In this document: piece by piece, positions 1-7,754 of the stretch
Numbering within the stretch: the first letter of the stretch is position 1
Layout: every line of letters begins with the position of its first letter
Source: Ensifer sp. BR816
GTDB taxonomy: Bacteria; Pseudomonadota; Alphaproteobacteria; Rhizobiales; Rhizobiaceae
Reading direction: 5' to 3'
Assembly: GCF_000378985.1 (NCBI RefSeq)
Contig: NZ_KB905370.1
Span: 496,001 to 560,000, forward strand
Length of the DNA: 64,000 nt
The notes under the pieces: model-generated
What the model was told of the DNA's origin: nothing
The model's input: the letters and a program-made list of their open reading frames with translations, nothing else
Database searches by the model: none
Made by a program: the position numbers and the translations under genes

Positions 1-48
1 ATGGTTCTCGTGGCGCCGCATCCGCCGCGCCTGCGGGGTGGGATCGAC

Positions 49-702
49 ATGCTTTCACATGACAGCATCTGGCGGGCGATCGATGCGCTGGCGGAGCGCC
101 ACCAGCTCTCGCCATCCGGCCTTGCGCGCCGCGCCGGTCTTGACCCGACGTCATTCAACAAGTCGAAGCGCCAGTCGCCCGATGGCCGTGACCGATGGCC
201 GTCGACGGAATCGATCTCGAAGATCCTCGAGGCGACCGGCGCGACGGTCGACCAGTTCATGGCACTGCTGCAGTCCAGCAGCGGCAGACCGACGCATTCC
301 GGCCGGCCGGCTTCCGGCATTCCTCTCATCGGCTTCGCGCAGGCCGGCGCAGGCGGGTTCTTCGACGATGGCGGCTTTCCCGTCGGCCAGGGCTGGGACG
401 AGGTCGAGTTTCCCGCCGCGCCGCAGAGCAAGGCCAGCGTCTATGCGCTGGAGGTCCAGGGCGACAGCATGCTGCCGCTTTATCGCGACGGGGATATCCT
501 GATCGTCGATCCGGGAGCGCAGGCGCGCCGCGGCGACCGCGTCGTCCTCAAGAGCCGCGAGGGCGAGGTGATGGCGAAGATCCTGGCACGCCAAACGCCG
601 CGCGGCGTCGAGCTTCTGTCGCTCAATCCGGACCATCCGAACCGCCGTTTCGAGATGAAGGACGTCGAATGGATCGCCCGGATCATCTGGGCCAGCCAAT
701 AG
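49..702 (+). CDS. XRE-type HTH regulator with S24 (LexA/CI-like) peptidase domain
   Basis: Probable phage-repressor-like or stress transcriptional regulator of about 217 residues. The first ~70 residues form a helix-turn-helix of the XRE type (LSPSGLARRAGLDPTSFNKS). The C-terminal half is an S24 peptidase fold with GDSMLPLYRDGD, supplying the nucleophilic Ser, and VMAKIL, supplying the general-base Lys. An Ala-Gly pair in the linker (AQAGAGG) is where LexA/CI-type proteins self-cleave. I prefer the ATG at 49 because the frame upstream of it reads low-complexity residues and the protein then begins directly with the HTH. The open frame runs to base 1, so a longer protein cannot be excluded. 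The next gene starts 12 bases downstream with its ribosome site overlapping this stop, suggesting co-transcription. There are no phage genes around it. The family call is firm; the targets are unknown. Confidence 0.8.
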   Translation: MLSHDSIWRAIDALAERHQLSPSGLARRAGLDPTSFNKSKRQSPDGRDRWPSTESISKILEATGATVDQFMALLQSSSGRPTHSGRPASGIPLIGFAQAGAGGFFDDGGFPVGQGWDEVEFPAAPQSKASVYALEVQGDSMLPLYRDGDILIVDPGAQARRGDRVVLKSREGEVMAKILARQTPRGVELLSLNPDHPNRRFEMKDVEWIARIIWASQ

Positions 703-714
703 GATAACGTCAAG

Positions 715-1539
715 ATGCGGCCCCAGACCATCTCCATCGCCGGCGGGCTAGCCGCCCTCGCTCTTTACGCCGGTATCCTTCTGAGCGGTGCCACGGCGAT
801 CCGCGGTCGCGAAAGCGCGGCGACGCCTGATTTCGTGCTCGAGACGCCGGACGCCGCCGCGATCGAGAGCCCGGCTGCGGAACCTGCCGAGGAACCGGAT
901 CCCGTGGAGCAAATTCCGGCCGAGCCGACGCCGCCGCCAGTCGACGAGGAGGCCGCCGCCAAGACGTCGCGGGTGCCGGTGCGGCCCGTCGACCCGAACC
1001 TCTTCGCCCTGCCGGAAGAGGGCGTTGCGAAACCGCTCGAACGCATCGCGCCGCGGCCGCCTCTTTCCGCGCCGGAAAAGAAGATGACCCCCCTCGTCCT
1101 GCAGCGACCCGTCGCGCTTGCCGCCGGCCTCGTCCAAACCGGCGACAAGACGCTGCAGATCAAGGACATCGAGCCGGAGAAGGCGGACAAGGTTTGCGAA
1201 GGTAACGGCAAGAGCTGGCCCTGCGGCATGATCGCGCGCACCGCGTTCCGCAATTTCCTGAGGGGACGGGCGCTGGTCTGCGCCGAGATCGACGAGAAGG
1301 CCGAAGGTGCCGCCGCCGCAAGCTGCACGGTCGGCAAGATGAATGTCGCCGAGTGGCTGGTCACGAACGGCTGGGCAATACCGCTGCCCGGCACTGCGCT
1401 CGAAACGAAAGCGGAGGCGGCCCGAAGCGCCAAGCGCGGTTTCTACGGCAGCGACCCGCGTGATCTGAGCCGGAGGCCCCGGGTGATCGAGGAGCCGGCG
1501 GACGGCATGAACTTCGGCGAGACCGCACCGGACTTGTAA
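715..1539 (+). CDS. Exported/anchored protein with a thermonuclease-like C-terminal domain
   Basis: A 274-residue protein of unknown role. A hydrophobic N-terminal segment (residues ~8-27) looks like a signal anchor. It is followed by a long Pro/Glu/Ala-rich linker (~35-110) that should be extended, and a C-terminal domain (~140-255) resembling the second half of SNase-like folds: CGMIARTAFRNFLRGR, then a Cys-containing strand, AEWLVTNGWA and EAARSAKRGFYG. The last motif is typical of TNase-like proteins in rhizobia. I do not see the complete staphylococcal nuclease catalytic set, so activity is doubtful. Start: AGGA at 702-705 sits 9 bases before the ATG and overlaps the previous stop, implying translation with the upstream regulator. 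Confidence 0.6.
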   Translation: MRPQTISIAGGLAALALYAGILLSGATAIRGRESAATPDFVLETPDAAAIESPAAEPAEEPDPVEQIPAEPTPPPVDEEAAAKTSRVPVRPVDPNLFALPEEGVAKPLERIAPRPPLSAPEKKMTPLVLQRPVALAAGLVQTGDKTLQIKDIEPEKADKVCEGNGKSWPCGMIARTAFRNFLRGRALVCAEIDEKAEGAAAASCTVGKMNVAEWLVTNGWAIPLPGTALETKAEAARSAKRGFYGSDPRDLSRRPRVIEEPADGMNFGETAPDL

Positions 1540-1587
1540 GCCCGCTCGGGAATTCCTAACTGACGGCTACCCGTTCCAGGAGAGCCG

Positions 1588-1998
1588 ATGTCCGCAAGCC
1601 TCAGCCAGCACGAAGCCCTCGTCTATGTTATGGTCATGATGTCGGCGGTCGACCGAAGCATGAGCGATGACGAGTTCGCCCGCATCGGCGGGCTCGTGCG
1701 TTTCCTGCCGGCCTTCGACGGCTTCGACGAGGATCGGCTGATCCATATCGGCCGCGAATGTGCGGCCCAGCTTGCCGCTCCGGAAGGGCTCGACGTGACG
1801 CTCGAAATGGTCCGCGAATCGCTGCCGCAGCGGCACTATGAGACGGCCTACGCGCTCGCCGTCGAGATCGCCGCCGCTGATCAACGCATCCGCACCGAGG
1901 AGATCCGGCTGCTGCAGTTGTTGCGCGATCGTCTCGCCCTCGACAAGCTCACCTGCGCGGCGATCGAGCGCGGCGCCCTCGCCCGCTTTCGCAAGTAG
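1588..1998 (+). CDS. TerB-like family protein
   Basis: A 136-residue, soluble, all-helical protein resembling the TerB tellurite-resistance/DjlA N-terminal family. Typical features are the opening helix (EALVYVMVMMSAVDRSMSDDEFARI), which carries the acidic metal-binding-type residues, and the symmetrical second half (AYALAVEIAAADQRIRTEEIRLLQLL) with the repeat AxADxxIxxEE. A strong ribosome site (AGGAG, 1578-1582) precedes the ATG. It stands alone without other ter genes, so a role in tellurite resistance should not be assumed; in alphaproteobacteria such stand-alone proteins are of unknown function. Confidence 0.7.
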   Translation: MSASLSQHEALVYVMVMMSAVDRSMSDDEFARIGGLVRFLPAFDGFDEDRLIHIGRECAAQLAAPEGLDVTLEMVRESLPQRHYETAYALAVEIAAADQRIRTEEIRLLQLLRDRLALDKLTCAAIERGALARFRK

Positions 1999-2143
1999 AG
2001 CCGTCACGCCAGGCTTTCATTCACGCCAACGTGTCTTTGCCGGCCGCCGGCAAGACGTCATATCGTCGTCCTGCTGCATGTTTCGACAAATCGATGCGGC
2101 AATTCCAAGTTTGTCGCCATAGGCGCGGCGGGAAGGATGGCGA

Positions 2144-2956
2144 ATGCTGTTCCTCGGCATTGCGGAACCAGTGTGGCGGCTCGGTGCCTTTGCGGCGGTC
2201 TTCGCCGCGTTGGCGGTGCTTGAACTCATGCATCCCCGGCTCGAAAGACCCGAGCTTCTGCGGGCATTGAAGGCGCGTCGCTGGGCCACGAACCTTTCGA
2301 TACTTCTCCTCTCGTCCCTGCTCTTGCGCATCGTCTTTCCGGCCGCCGCGACGGGCGTTGCAATCTGGACCGGATCGCATGGCTATGGCCTGCTGCCCGC
2401 GCTTGGCGTGGCTGCGCCGCTTGCGGGTCTCCTGGCTTTCGTCGCGCTCGATTTCGCCGTCTGGCTGGAACATGTGGTGTTTCACAAACTGCCGATCCTG
2501 TGGCGTATCCACCGTGTTCACCACGCCGATCCGGGCGTCGACGTCACGACGGCGCTGCGTTTCCACCCTTTGGAGATCCTGCTTTCAATGGCATGGAAGA
2601 GCGCGGTCATCATCGCGCTCGGCGCGCCGGCACTCTCCGTCCTGGTCTTCGAAATCGTCCTCAACGCCGCCGCGATGTTCAATCACGCCAACCTGCGGCT
2701 GCCCCCGAAAGCCGACAGGTTGTTGCGGCAGATGATCGTCACGCCCGACATGCACCGCATCCATCACTCGGTCGAAAAACGCGAAACAGATTCGAACTAC
2801 GGCTTCAGCCTCTCCCTGTGGGACCGGTTGTTTTCGACCTATGTGGCAGAGCCCGCGAGCGGCGACGACGCGATAGAGACAGGCTTGAAGGCCTTCGGGC
2901 GCAGCGAGCCGACAAAGCTCGCATGGTCGCTGATACTTCCGTTTCGCCGCGGCTGA
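2144..2956 (+). CDS. Sterol desaturase / fatty acid hydroxylase family membrane protein
   Basis: A 270-residue integral membrane di-iron oxygenase family member. Three histidine clusters expected for the family are present: HVVFH near residue 111, HRVHH near 125, and HRIHH near 205, with an extra FNHAN. Several hydrophobic spans occupy residues 5-115 and 145-170. The fold hydroxylates or desaturates C-H bonds of lipids; the substrate here cannot be read from sequence. Candidates in bacteria include ornithine lipids, hopanoids, carotenoids and fatty acyl chains. An AAGGA site precedes the ATG. It converges with the binding-protein gene that follows (37 bases between stops). Confidence 0.85.
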   Translation: MLFLGIAEPVWRLGAFAAVFAALAVLELMHPRLERPELLRALKARRWATNLSILLLSSLLLRIVFPAAATGVAIWTGSHGYGLLPALGVAAPLAGLLAFVALDFAVWLEHVVFHKLPILWRIHRVHHADPGVDVTTALRFHPLEILLSMAWKSAVIIALGAPALSVLVFEIVLNAAAMFNHANLRLPPKADRLLRQMIVTPDMHRIHHSVEKRETDSNYGFSLSLWDRLFSTYVAEPASGDDAIETGLKAFGRSEPTKLAWSLILPFRRG

Positions 2957-2993
2957 GATGGTCCCTCGCAGCTCTCCCCGCCTGCCCCCCCGC

Positions 2994-3845
2994 TCAATAA
3001 ATGCCGTTCGGGAAATAGCGCAGGTAGATTTCCTCGAGCCTGCCGCTGCGCGAGAGCGCCAGCAGCGCATGGTCGATCGCCTGGGTCAGGGCGGGCTCGG
3101 TCGTGCGGTTCATGATCGTCAGGCCCTCGCCCAGGAAGCGCTCGGAGAAATAGGCGCCATCCATCAGGGCGCAGCATCCCGCGGCGACGCTGCCGGACAC
3201 CCAAAAGGAGAGCTGCATGCCATCGGAGAAGGCGGCCGTCACGGCGCCCTCCCGCAAGGCGTTGAGCAAGGCATCACGGTCGGGATAGGCCTTGGCTTCG
3301 AGGGTCGGAAAGAACGCCTTCAGCATCGCCTCGTGCGTCGTGCCGGCCACGGCTCCGACGGGCTTGCCGACGAGATCGGCCGGCCCTTTAATGCCGCCGG
3401 CCGCCTTCCTGTTGAGGACGAAACGCGCGGGCAATTGCATGAAGGCCCTGGAAAAGGCGAAACGTCGCCTCAGTTCCGGCGTAACGGCGACGCCGGCGAT
3501 GATCGCCTCGCCCTGGCCCTGTTCGAGCGCGGGCATCAGTTCGGGATAGGTCACCGCCTGGATCTGGCATTTCGCTTCGATTTCCAGCTCCCGGCAAATT
3601 TCCCGGGCGAGATCGACGTGGAAACCTGAAAGCTTGCCCGACTGATCGATGAAATTGAAGGGCGGGAAATCGACCGTGGTCAGGAACCGCAGCCGCGCCA
3701 GCGCGGTCAGGTCGGGCTTGGCGATGCGCTCGCGGGCATCGAACAGCAAGGGCAGTTCCTTCGGCGCGGCACTCGCCCCGGCTGCGGCGAGCAGCGTCGC
3801 GATCGCCAGCAGGCCGATAATTCTCTGAAAGAAAGCGCGCGTCAT
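2994..3845 (-). CDS. Periplasmic amino-acid-type solute-binding protein (SBP family 3)
   Basis: A 283-residue exported binding protein. Residues 1-27 (MTRAFFQRIIGLLAIATLL then AAAGASAA) are a classical signal peptide. The mature part shows family 3 hallmarks: LRFLTTVDFPPFNFIDQSGKLSGFHVDLAREI at the start of lobe 1, then the PELMPALEQGQGEAIIAGVAVTPELRRRFAFS segment, and a hinge leading to the ADLVGKPVGAVAGTT lobe 2 start. I use the ATG at 3845 rather than the one at 3866 because it gives the clean signal peptide. No permease or ATPase genes lie next to it, so it is either an orphan receptor or serves a transporter encoded elsewhere. Confidence 0.8.
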   Translation of the reverse strand: MTRAFFQRIIGLLAIATLLAAAGASAAPKELPLLFDARERIAKPDLTALARLRFLTTVDFPPFNFIDQSGKLSGFHVDLAREICRELEIEAKCQIQAVTYPELMPALEQGQGEAIIAGVAVTPELRRRFAFSRAFMQLPARFVLNRKAAGGIKGPADLVGKPVGAVAGTTHEAMLKAFFPTLEAKAYPDRDALLNALREGAVTAAFSDGMQLSFWVSGSVAAGCCALMDGAYFSERFLGEGLTIMNRTTEPALTQAIDHALLALSRSGRLEEIYLRYFPNGIY

Positions 3846-3969
3846 TGCGATCCGATTCCCGAGCATTCAGCGGAACTTAGCGGGACATTGGGGCGCTGAC
3901 CATAGGTACCTCTCCGGCACGAGCGTCTGTCGGAAAAGCCGTCGACGGGCTGGTGGAGCGGAAAGGAAA

Positions 3970-4044
3970 TGGAGCGGGTGATCGGGATCGAACCGACGAC
4001 ATCAAGCTTGGGAAGCTGGCGTTCTACCACTGAACTACACCCGC
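3970..4044 (-). tRNA. tRNA-Gly (anticodon CCC)
   Basis: Folds as a 75-base tRNA on the minus strand with encoded CCA (bases 3972-3970). Acceptor GCGGGTG pairs with CACCCGC, D-arm is GTTC/GAAC, anticodon loop is TTCCCAA giving CCC, and the T-arm is GTCGG/CCGAT with loop TTCGATC. The anticodon stem CCAGC/GCTTG contains one C-T mismatch. The other four stems are fully paired. Confidence 0.95.
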
Positions 4045-4094
4045 GTCAGAAGCGGAAATTTCCCCAAAGGCCGCGATCTGTCAAGCGTCGATCC

Positions 4095-5192
4095 TTACTC
4101 GGCGCGAAAATGCTTCGAAAGCTTGAGGCCCTGCGCCTGATAGTTCGAACCGAGGTCGAGGCCATAGAGCCCCTCCGGTCGTTCCAGCATGTGTTCGTAG
4201 ACCAGGCGGCCGACGATCTGGCCGTGCTCGAGGATGAAGGGCACCTCGTGGCTGCGGACCTCGAGCACGGCGCGGCTGCCGCTGCCGCCCGCCAATGCGT
4301 GGCCGAAGCCCGGATCGAAGAAACCGGCATAGTGGACGCGGAACTCGCCGACCAGCGGATCGAAGGGTGTCATCTCGGCGGCGTAGAGCGGCGGCACATG
4401 CACCGCCTCGCGCGAGACGAGGATATAGAACTCGTCCGGATCGAGGATCAGGTCGTCACGACCGCGGCTGTAGAGCGGCTCCCAGAAATCGAAGACGGCG
4501 TGCTCCGCTTTCTTGTCTACGTCGACGACCGATGTGTGGTGCTTGCCGCGATAGCCGATCAGCCCGTCCGGGCCGGTACCCTTGAGGTCGATGGAGAGGG
4601 CAATGCCGCCGCCGGAGACGTTCGGCCGCTCGCTGGCGACGAGAACGTCGCTTTCGTGAAGCGCCAGCAGCTCCTGCTCGGAAAGAACCGACTGGCCGAC
4701 ACGGAAACGGATCTGCGAGAGGCGCGAGCCGCGGCGTACCACGATCGGGAAGGTTCGCGGGCTGATCTCCAGATAGAGCGGACCGTTATAGCCGGACGGG
4801 ATCTTGTCGAATTCCTGCGCCCGGTCGGTGATGACGCGCGTGAAGATATCGAGGCGACCGGTCGAGCTCTTCGGATTGGCGGAGGCAGACATGGTCTCCG
4901 GCAGCGAAAGGCTCTCCATCAGCGGCACGATATAGACGCAGCCGGTCTCCAGCACCGCGCCTTCGCTGAGATCGATCACATGCAGCTTCAGGCGGTCGAG
5001 CTTGTCGGCGACGAGGTGGGCCGGCCCCGGCATGAAGCTCGCCCGGACCCGAAACGCCTTCGATCCGAGGCGAAGATCGAGACTGGCTGGCTGGATCTGG
5101 TCATCATCCAGCGCCTTCTCGCTCTTCAGACGTCCCGAGGCATACAGCGCGGCGATCGCGCGGTCGGCCAAAATCCCTGTATCGCGACCCAT
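4095..5192 (-). CDS. dcd: 2'-deoxycytidine 5'-triphosphate deaminase
   Basis: Converts dCTP to dUTP, feeding dTMP synthesis. At 365 residues it is the long alphaproteobacterial form, a tandem of two dCTP-deaminase/dUTPase-like halves rather than the ~190-residue E. coli type. Recognisable parts are IQPASLDLRLGSKAFRV in the first half, PNVSGGGIALSIDLKG mid-protein, and AGFFDPGFGHALAGGSGSRA with VLEVRSHEVPFILEHGQ in the second half. I choose the ATG at 5192 because AGGA lies ~8 bases upstream; an in-frame ATG at 5204 (four residues longer) is the alternative. It is divergent from metZ. Confidence 0.9.
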   Translation of the reverse strand: MGRDTGILADRAIAALYASGRLKSEKALDDDQIQPASLDLRLGSKAFRVRASFMPGPAHLVADKLDRLKLHVIDLSEGAVLETGCVYIVPLMESLSLPETMSASANPKSSTGRLDIFTRVITDRAQEFDKIPSGYNGPLYLEISPRTFPIVVRRGSRLSQIRFRVGQSVLSEQELLALHESDVLVASERPNVSGGGIALSIDLKGTGPDGLIGYRGKHHTSVVDVDKKAEHAVFDFWEPLYSRGRDDLILDPDEFYILVSREAVHVPPLYAAEMTPFDPLVGEFRVHYAGFFDPGFGHALAGGSGSRAVLEVRSHEVPFILEHGQIVGRLVYEHMLERPEGLYGLDLGSNYQAQGLKLSKHFRAE

Positions 5193-5237
5193 TCCGATCC
5201 TCATTCTCAGTTGCCAGACAAAACCAAACTCCGGGAA

Positions 5238-5266
5238 TTGACGCAAGCGCGGCCAGGCAGTATTTG
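5238..5266 (+). promoter_or_regulatory. Predicted sigma70 promoter of metZ
   Basis: TTGACG at 5238-5243 and TATTTG at 5261-5266 are separated by 17 bases. Transcription would begin around 5273, a few bases before the first stem of the SAM-II aptamer, which fits a riboswitch at the very 5' end of the transcript. Confidence 0.65.
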
Positions 5267-5276
5267 AAGCGTTATC

Positions 5277-5330
5277 CCGTGGTGATTTGGCCGGTCGGCT
5301 TGCAGCCACGTTAAACAAGTAGCTAAAAAG
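5277..5330 (+). ncRNA. SAM-II riboswitch aptamer
   Basis: Binds S-adenosylmethionine and lowers expression of methionine biosynthesis genes. Stem P1 pairs CGTGG (5278-5282) with CCACG (5306-5310). The conserved core around it is present: TGATTTGG after P1 5', CTTGCAG before P1 3', and the 3' tail TTAAACAAGTAGCTAAAAAG that forms the pseudoknot with the P1 loop. The match to the SAM-II consensus is essentially complete, and location before metZ is the classic context. Confidence 0.95.
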
Positions 5331-5340
5331 GCCGGGTGTC

Positions 5341-5369
5341 AAACCGGTCGTTTCGCGGCCGGTTTTTTT
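5341..5369 (+). terminator. Intrinsic terminator in the metZ leader (riboswitch expression platform)
   Basis: AAACCGG (5341-5347) pairs with CCGGTTT (5359-5365), followed by a run of seven T (5363-5369). It lies 11 bases after the aptamer and 20 bases before the metZ ATG, so SAM binding probably acts by premature termination. Upstream GGCCGG (5330-5335) could compete by pairing with the 3' arm. Confidence 0.8.
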
Positions 5370-5388
5370 GTTTTGAAGGTGATGTCGC

Positions 5389-6573
5389 ATGAGCAAGACC
5401 TGGCGCCCGGCAACCCAACTCGTCCACGGCGGTACCACCCGCTCTCAGCATGGCGAGACCTCCGAAGCGATCTTCCTGACGCAGGGCTTCGTCTATGAGA
5501 GCTCGGAAGCGGCGGAAGCCCGCTTCAAGGGCGAGACCGACGGCTTCATCTATGCCCGCTACGGCAGCCCCACAAACGACATGTTCGAGAAGCGCATGTG
5601 CATGCTCGAAGGGGCCGAAGATGCGCGCGCCACTGCCTCCGGCATGGCCGCGGTTTCGGCGGCGATCCTCTGCCAGGTCAAGGCGGGTGACCACATCGTC
5701 GCCGCCCGCGCCCTCTTCGGCTCCTGCCGCTGGGTGGTCGAAACGCTCGCCCCGAAATATGGTGTGGAATGCACGCTGGTCGATGGCCGCGACCTTGCCA
5801 ACTGGGAAAAGGCGGTGCGGCCGAACACCAAGGTGTTCTTCCTCGAGAGCCCCACCAATCCGACGCTGGAGGTGATCGACATTGCCGGCGTCGCCAAGCT
5901 CGCCAATCAGATCGGCGCCAAGGTCGTCGTCGACAATGTCTTCGCCACGCCGCTCTTCCAGAAGCCGCTGGAACTGGGCGCCCATGTGGTCGTCTATTCC
6001 GCCACGAAGCATATCGACGGCCAGGGTCGCTGCCTCGGCGGCGTCGTGCTTGCCGACAAGGCATGGATCGACGAAAACCTGCACGACTATTTCCGCCACA
6101 CCGGCCCGGCCATGTCGCCCTTCAACGCCTGGACGCTGCTCAAGGGCATCGAGACGCTGCCGCTGCGCGTCAAGCAGCAGACGGAAAATGCCCGCCGCAT
6201 CGCCGACCTCCTCGCCGAGCAGCCGCAGGTGGCGCGCGTCATCTATCCCGGCCGCAAGGACCATCCGCAGGCCGATATCATTGCCAAGCAGATGACCGGC
6301 GGCTCGACGCTCGTGGCCTTCGAGCTGAAGGGCGGCAAGGAATCGGCCTTCGCGCTGCAGAACGCGCTCGAAATCGTGCGAATTTCCAACAATCTCGGGG
6401 ATTCCAAGAGCCTCATCACCCATCCGGCGACGACGACGCACAAGAACCTCACCGACGAGGCCCGGACCGAACTCGGCATTTCGTCCGGGACGGTCCGCTT
6501 CTCGGCCGGCATCGAGGACAGCGACGATCTCGTCGAAGATTTTGCCAAGGCGCTGAAGAACGTCCGCGCGTGA
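5389..6573 (+). CDS. metZ: O-succinylhomoserine sulfhydrylase
   Basis: PLP enzyme of methionine synthesis that condenses O-succinylhomoserine with sulfide to homocysteine. 394 residues, the normal family length. The Cys/Met metabolism PLP-enzyme fold is evident: YARYGSPTNDMFEKRM near the substrate site, ATASGMAAVSAAILC, the Asp of VVVDNVFATP, and the PLP lysine in YSATKHIDGQGR near residue 206. The C-terminal RFSAGIEDSDDLVEDF is the usual family end. A GAAGGTGA ribosome site is 6 bases from the ATG. Control by the SAM-II riboswitch and leader terminator directly upstream agrees with this assignment over cystathionine beta/gamma enzymes. Confidence 0.95.
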   Translation: MSKTWRPATQLVHGGTTRSQHGETSEAIFLTQGFVYESSEAAEARFKGETDGFIYARYGSPTNDMFEKRMCMLEGAEDARATASGMAAVSAAILCQVKAGDHIVAARALFGSCRWVVETLAPKYGVECTLVDGRDLANWEKAVRPNTKVFFLESPTNPTLEVIDIAGVAKLANQIGAKVVVDNVFATPLFQKPLELGAHVVVYSATKHIDGQGRCLGGVVLADKAWIDENLHDYFRHTGPAMSPFNAWTLLKGIETLPLRVKQQTENARRIADLLAEQPQVARVIYPGRKDHPQADIIAKQMTGGSTLVAFELKGGKESAFALQNALEIVRISNNLGDSKSLITHPATTTHKNLTDEARTELGISSGTVRFSAGIEDSDDLVEDFAKALKNVRA

Positions 6574-6594
6574 TTCCTCTCAGCGTGCGATTTT

Positions 6595-6624
6595 AACCGC
6601 CCGGCTTCCCACGGGCGGTTTGTC
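6595..6624 (+). terminator. Predicted terminator after metZ
   Basis: AACCGCCCG (6595-6603) pairs perfectly with CGGGCGGTT (6612-6620), followed by a short TTTGT. It lies 21 bases past the metZ stop and reaches the stop of the converging gene. The short T-run makes it less than certain. Confidence 0.6.
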
Positions 6625-7243
6625 ACTGTCCGTCGCGAAATGTGAAGCGCGCCAGGACGATCCGCGACAGGGCGGTGTAAAGGCAGAGGACGGCGAAGAG
6701 CGCCGCCAGCACCGGGAACCAATGTGGAAACAGACAACAGGCCAGAAAAACGGCGATGGTCTCGGTAGCCTCCGCAAGGCCGGTCGTGAAATAGATCGAC
6801 TTCGCCCCGCGGATTTCGGTCGACAGCGCCCGCTTCTCGGCGATCGCTGCGAAGGCGAGGAAACTCGCGCCATTGACGTAGAAGGCAAAGAGCAGGAGCC
6901 CGCCGGCAAGACCGTTCGCCGCCGGATCGGCGACCATGAAGGCGAGCGGGATCGCGCCGTAGAAGGCGAAGTCGAGGACGATGTCGAGAAAACCGCCGAA
7001 ATCGGTCTTGCGGCTTGCGCGCGCCACCGCCCCGTCGAGACCGTCGCAGAACCGGCTCAGGAGAATGAGGAACGCGCCCGCAAAATATAAGTGCCAGGCA
7101 ACGAGAACGGCCGCGGCGAGCCCGAGGCACAGCCCGCACATCGTGATCGCATCGGCACTCAAGCCCCGGCTGGCGAGCACAGCGCCAAGCCGGTTCAGGA
7201 TCGGATCCAGGCGCCTGCGCAACGCGCCGTCAAGCATGTTCAC
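6623..7243 (-). CDS. CDP-alcohol phosphatidyltransferase family protein
   Basis: A 206-residue membrane enzyme that transfers a phosphatidyl group from a CDP-alcohol to an acceptor alcohol. The complete family signature is visible at residues ~65-92: DGLDGAVARASR...GGFLDIVLD, containing all four metal-binding aspartates and the AR pair. Five to six hydrophobic segments follow. The acceptor (glycerol-phosphate, inositol, serine or other) cannot be told from the motif. Stand-alone gene converging with metZ and divergent from apaG. Confidence 0.85.
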   Translation of the reverse strand: MNMLDGALRRRLDPILNRLGAVLASRGLSADAITMCGLCLGLAAAVLVAWHLYFAGAFLILLSRFCDGLDGAVARASRKTDFGGFLDIVLDFAFYGAIPLAFMVADPAANGLAGGLLLFAFYVNGASFLAFAAIAEKRALSTEIRGAKSIYFTTGLAEATETIAVFLACCLFPHWFPVLAALFAVLCLYTALSRIVLARFTFRDGQ

Positions 7244-7348
7244 CCGCCTTGCGTGAAAGTTGAAACGACTCGTATAATCTTGCCGTTATTCTTCACGAAA
7301 CCTTATCGCTGTATGATACTTGAGCAGTTTTGAAACAGGATGTCGAAC

Positions 7349-7741
7349 ATGTACCGGGCACTGACGCGCGACATAGAGGTCACGGTAGAGCCGTACTTTC
7401 TCGAAGAACAATCGGATCCGGACGATAGCCGTTATGTCTGGGGTTACCGCATCGTCATATCGAATCATTCCGAGATCGCGGTTCGGCTGATGACCCGCTA
7501 TTGGCACATCACCGACGAGAACGGCCAGGTGGACGAGGTGAGCGGTCCCGGCGTGATCGGCGAGCAGCCACTGCTCAATCCCGGCGACACCTACGAATAC
7601 TCCTCCGGCTGCCCGCTCGACACGCCCTCGGGCGTCATGTTCGGCCACTACAACATGGAAGCCGAAAACGGGGAGACCTTCAATGTGGCCATCCCCGCCT
7701 TTTCACTCGATTCTCCGGGACTGGTGCGGACCCTGAATTGA
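7349..7741 (+). CDS. apaG: ApaG family protein (Co2+/Mg2+ efflux-associated)
   Basis: A 130-residue single-domain protein with a fibronectin type III-like beta-sandwich fold. Typical family strings are [53 protein letters not shown], and GVMFGHYNM. The start at 7349 ([11 protein letters not shown]) has AGGA at 7337-7340 correctly spaced; an ATG at 7340 would overlap that site. ApaG is linked genetically to cobalt/magnesium sensitivity in enterobacteria, but its biochemical role is unresolved. Confidence 0.9.
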   Translation: MYRALTRDIEVTVEPYFLEEQSDPDDSRYVWGYRIVISNHSEIAVRLMTRYWHITDENGQVDEVSGPGVIGEQPLLNPGDTYEYSSGCPLDTPSGVMFGHYNMEAENGETFNVAIPAFSLDSPGLVRTLN

Positions 7742-7754
7742 GGGTCGTCCCGCG

